A stretch of 8,610 bases of DNA from Gemmatimonadota bacterium (GTDB lineage: Bacteria; Gemmatimonadota; Gemmatimonadetes; Gemmatimonadales; GWC2-71-9). The translations under genes were made by a program, and so were the position numbers. This document shows positions 6,292 through 8,610 of the stretch, one piece after another (position 1 is the stretch's first letter; every line of letters starts with the position of its first letter). The DNA lies in the NCBI GenBank assembly GCA_004357415.1, contig SMVY01000105.1, forward strand, positions 1-8,610, written 5' to 3'. Below the pieces are notes generated by a model, which did no database searches, was not told where the DNA came from, and worked only from the letters and a program-made list of their open reading frames with translations.

Positions 6292-6840
6292 ATGGCCTTC
6301 ATCTCCTACGTCCAGGACTCGGACATCCCCGAACGGGACCGGGTAGCCGACGACGACAACATCATCCGTATCCATGGCGTTCACTCGAGGGTAATGCGCC
6401 ATCACTTTGACCTTTATCTCGAGCTAATGAGGCGCCGGAGTCCTCTCACGCGCCGGCAGCGGGAGATGATTGCCGTCGTGGTTTCGTCCTACAACGACTG
6501 CCACTACTGAACGGTGCATCACGGAGCGGGACTCCGTGTCGTGTTGCAGCAAGAGCATCCCGACGAAGACCACACGGCCTTCGTCGAGGCGCTGGCGCAC
6601 GATTACCGTGCCCTGGATTTGCCGCCGTTGGATCGAGCCATCCTCGACTATGCCATGAAGTTGACCCGATCCCCCGGGGACATCACTCCAGAGGACGTCG
6701 TCCCGCTCCGGGCCCAGGGACTGGACGACGTTGCCATCCACGATCTCGTTTCCGTGACGGCCTACTTCGCCTTCGTGAACCGCATTGCCGACGGGCTCGG
6801 CGTCGCCCTCGAAGACCGGTGGCAGGAAGACTCCTCCTGA
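6292..6840 (+). CDS. AhpD-like peroxidase-related selenoprotein (carboxymuconolactone decarboxylase fold), Sec at TGA 6508-6510
   Basis: Predicted cytoplasmic thiol/selenol peroxidase or disulfide oxidoreductase of the AhpD/CMD superfamily (peroxidase-related branch), 182 aa if the TGA is read as selenocysteine. Under the standard code it splits at 6508-6510, but the two halves share one frame and together make one continuous family member. The N-terminal helices contain IHGVHSRVMRHHFDLYLELM, then LTRRQREMIAVVVSS, then NDC70-H-Y-U73-T-V-H76-H77. Spacing E58, C70, U73, H77 (12, 3, 4) equals that of the M. tuberculosis AhpD relay E118, C130, C133, H137, so the TGA replaces the peroxidatic cysteine. 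Downstream helices (LDRAILDYAMKLTRSP; DDVAIHDLVSVTAYFAFVNR, about 120-163) are typical CMD. A hairpin follows the TGA. The start at 6292 has a good ribosome site. A simple nonsense mutation is the alternative, but the exact position, the hairpin and the intact downstream frame argue against it. The gene is divergent from the helical protein and converges on the M28 gene with a 6 bp gap. Confidence 0.9.
6511..6550 (+). promoter_or_regulatory. bacterial SECIS-like hairpin directing selenocysteine insertion
   Basis: Just downstream of the TGA, CACGGAG (6520-6526) pairs perfectly with CTCCGTG (6532-6538) around the loop CGGGA (6527-6531), giving a 7 bp GC-rich stem. The loop begins 16 nt after the TGA and has G as its second base, in line with the bacterial SECIS pattern of a short stem-loop close to the UGA with a G early in the apical loop for SelB binding. 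A weaker lower helix is possible between TGCA at 6515-6518 and TGCA at 6545-6548 across an asymmetric internal loop. The same bases encode H77 to L85 of the protein. Confidence 0.75.
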
Positions 6841-6846
6841 GCGGTA

Positions 6847-8493
6847 CTACTGTTGCAGCCGGGCGTCGCCCGCCGCCTTGAACTCGGAGCCTTCGTTCCA
6901 CGTCGGTTGATCGGAAGCATTCGCCACCTTCAAGGCGGTCCGCAGCATGACCCGGAGTTGCTGCATTGCTCCATCAAGCGTGTACCAGGTGAGGAGCTCA
7001 TCGCCCGGTTGGTGGTACCGCCGTTCCCCGTATTCGGCATCCATCTGCGCTCCCCAGCCGGGGTCCCGCCTCACGTAATCCTGGCCGAACTGCAGCGACA
7101 GGGCCGGCACTCCCGCCAGCACGAAGGGGAAGTGATCCGAGCGGAAGAAAAAGCCTTTGCGGAGGGCGTCCGGGTTCACGGTCACGTCCAGCTTCTCGGC
7201 GCGGGCCGCGGCCGTGAAGGCGTCGCCCAGGGAAGACTGGTTGACCCCGAGTGCGGACACGTCGTTCGTCGGGCCGTACAGGTTCATCTCGTCGAGATTG
7301 ATTACCGCGGCCAGGTCCCTGAGGGGGAGCGTGGGCCGGGCGGCAAACGCCTTGGATCCGAGGAGGCCTGATTCCTCGGCCCCGAACGCCATGAACAGGA
7401 TCGACCGGTCGGGGCGCACGCCGCTGGTCATGAACGCCTCGGCCGCGGCGATGACCGCCGCGGTGCCCGAGGCGTTGTCGACGGCTCCGTTGTAGATCGA
7501 ATCCCCCTCGACCGGCGTGCCGATTCCGAGATGGTCGTAGTGGCCGCCGATCAGGACCGACTCATTGGGGTTGTGGCCCCAACCCGTGAGCCGCCCGACG
7601 ACGTTGACCGTCTCAGACAATTCGATGACGCTCACCACCGACGCGGCCATCGATACCGGTAGCTCGACCGGAGCGAAGCTCCCCGATGCCGCTAGGCGCA
7701 GCACCGCCTCCACGGATGGCGCCACCGGCTGCAATAGTTCGGCGGCAATCGATTCCGCCAGCCAACCCGCCAGGAGGAGCTCCGTCGGCGGCGCCTCCAG
7801 CCGGACCTGGGGGCCGGTCCACGACCCCGACACCGTGGCCCAAGGGTATGTGGCGCTAGCGGTGGTGTGGACCAGTAAAATGCCGGATGCCCCCTGGCGC
7901 GCGGCTTCTTCGATCTTGTAGGTCCAGCGGCCGTAATAGGTCAACTCCTCGCCCCGGAAGATCGTCGAATCGGCGAAGCCCGGGTCGTTGACCAGCGTCA
8001 GAACGATCTTCCCGGTGACATCCACCCCGGCGTAGTCGTCCCACTGGTATTCCGGGGCGACCACGCCATAGCCGACGAACACGACGCTGCTCCGTGCCTC
8101 GATAACCGGCTCGTCTCGCATCGACCACAGGACGTAGTCCTCCGGGTAGCGCAGGCGTCGCGCCGGACGTCCCGGAACAAGAAGAGACAACGTCGGGTCG
8201 GGTGTCAGAGAGATGATGGGAACGCGATGGAAGAACGTTCCGTCGTCTCCGGCCGGCTCGAGCCCGACCTGGCGGAACTCAGCAGCGATGTACTTGGCCG
8301 CCAGGTCGCCTCCGCGAGTGCCCGGCGCCCGGCCTTCGAGAGCGTCGTCGGACAGGAATTCCAGTGCCGCCCAAAACGTCGTTCGGCTGACGGCGTCGGC
8401 GAGCCGGTCTCCCGCCGAATCCACCAGGGCGATGACCGCGTTTTCCGTGCAGCTGGCCAGGGCCAGCACGGCTATCAACAAGACCCGTTTCAT
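6847..8493 (-). CDS. M28 family zinc metallopeptidase lipoprotein with PA domain
   Basis: Predicted envelope-anchored aminopeptidase-type enzyme releasing residues from peptides; 548 aa. The N-terminus MKRVLLIAVLALASC is a lipoprotein signal with lipobox L12-A13-S14-C15, so the mature protein starts at C15. A helical segment (EFLSDDALEGRAPGTRGG) leads to a protease-associated (PA) domain at about 130-275 (VFVGYGVVAPEYQWDDYAGVDVTGKIVL, GASGILLV). The catalytic M28 domain follows, with the di-zinc set complete: H318 and D320 in GGHYDHLG, bridging D339 in GAVDNASG, E373/E374 in GAEESGLLGS (general base and ligand), D401 in NLDEMN and H495 in YHQPGDE. The start at 8493 has AGAGGAG (8505-8499) 5 nt upstream and overlaps the stop of the upstream hydrolase (ATGA); a longer reading to 8529 would remove the N-terminal position of the signal peptide. 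Substrate specificity cannot be read from the sequence. Confidence 0.95.
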   Translation of the reverse strand: MKRVLLIAVLALASCTENAVIALVDSAGDRLADAVSRTTFWAALEFLSDDALEGRAPGTRGGDLAAKYIAAEFRQVGLEPAGDDGTFFHRVPIISLTPDPTLSLLVPGRPARRLRYPEDYVLWSMRDEPVIEARSSVVFVGYGVVAPEYQWDDYAGVDVTGKIVLTLVNDPGFADSTIFRGEELTYYGRWTYKIEEAARQGASGILLVHTTASATYPWATVSGSWTGPQVRLEAPPTELLLAGWLAESIAAELLQPVAPSVEAVLRLAASGSFAPVELPVSMAASVVSVIELSETVNVVGRLTGWGHNPNESVLIGGHYDHLGIGTPVEGDSIYNGAVDNASGTAAVIAAAEAFMTSGVRPDRSILFMAFGAEESGLLGSKAFAARPTLPLRDLAAVINLDEMNLYGPTNDVSALGVNQSSLGDAFTAAARAEKLDVTVNPDALRKGFFFRSDHFPFVLAGVPALSLQFGQDYVRRDPGWGAQMDAEYGERRYHQPGDELLTWYTLDGAMQQLRVMLRTALKVANASDQPTWNEGSEFKAAGDARLQQ

Positions 8494-8610
8494 CCTGTCT
8501 CCTCTGACGGACTCACACCGGATCGACACGCAGGTGGGTCGTCCAGGAAGTGCTTGATCGCCTCTAGCACCGTATCCGGATCGGTCTGGTGTGGCCGGTG
8601 CAGGGTTCGG
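8490..8610 (-). CDS. C-terminal end of a probable alpha/beta hydrolase (partial, runs off the window)
   Basis: Only about 40 C-terminal codons are present; the 5' part lies beyond 8610. The frame reads RTLHRPHQTDPDTVLEAIKHFLDD and ends in a polar tail with a TGA at 8492-8490. The His-rich turn followed by an Asp/Pro and an amphipathic helix ending in FL is the usual end of alpha/beta hydrolases, where the catalytic histidine precedes the last helix. The stop overlaps the M28 start codon (ATGA), indicating one operon with coupled translation, and the M28 ribosome site lies inside this gene. The family call rests on a short piece, so it is tentative; the reading frame itself is better supported by the overlap. 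Confidence 0.55.
   Translation of the reverse strand, partial: RTLHRPHQTDPDTVLEAIKHFLDDPPACRSGVSPSEETG

Noticed and set aside
6508..6510. TGA as an ordinary nonsense mutation making a pseudogene
   Set aside because: The codon sits precisely at the catalytic Cys position, a SECIS-like stem follows, and the downstream frame shows no decay. Not formally excluded without Sec machinery data.

Overview
This is an 8.6 kb, GC-rich, gene-dense bacterial chromosome window. The last full gene encodes a secreted lipoprotein with a lipobox, which implies an envelope with anchored lipoproteins. The mix of a Lon protease, a TrmB-like regulator joined to a diguanylate cyclase, and an M28 peptidase with a PA domain would fit a Gemmatimonadota-like or related Gram-negative lineage. 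That placement is impression only, since no rRNA or other marker is present. I see no mobile elements, CRISPR arrays, tRNAs or rRNAs, and no gene-free stretch longer than about 160 bp.

Layout: (1) 75-2609 (+) is a full-length Lon protease with an acidic low-complexity insert just before its Walker A motif. (2) 2615-4974 (-) is a two-gene operon read right to left: a TrmB-type winged-helix regulator, then an Hpt / pseudo-receiver / receiver / GGDEF diguanylate cyclase whose GTG start overlaps the regulator's stop codon. The regulator has a plausible leaderless promoter overlapped by inverted repeats. (3) 5025-6131 (-) is an all-helical protein of unknown function that may start at CTG, because its conserved-looking N-terminus contains no ATG, GTG or TTG. 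(4) 6132-6291 is a divergent promoter region with a perfect 9+3+9 inverted repeat. (5) 6292-6840 (+) is an AhpD-like peroxidase that reads as two broken ORFs under the standard code. The in-frame TGA sits exactly where the peroxidatic cysteine belongs (CxxC becomes CxxU) and is followed by a hairpin placed like a bacterial SECIS element. I read it as a selenoprotein. (6) 6847-8493 (-) is an M28 metallopeptidase lipoprotein, translationally coupled (ATGA) to the truncated 3' end of a probable alpha/beta hydrolase (8490-8610).

The most notable item is the selenocysteine peroxidase with its SECIS-like hairpin and palindromic operator. Ordinary gene calling would split it or call it a pseudogene. 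The genes fall into protein quality control (Lon), signalling (TrmB regulator plus cyclic di-GMP synthesis), peroxide or thiol redox defence (AhpD-like selenoprotein) and extracytoplasmic peptide degradation (M28 peptidase). Apart from the two coupled pairs, the sequence gives no strong evidence that these groups form one pathway.
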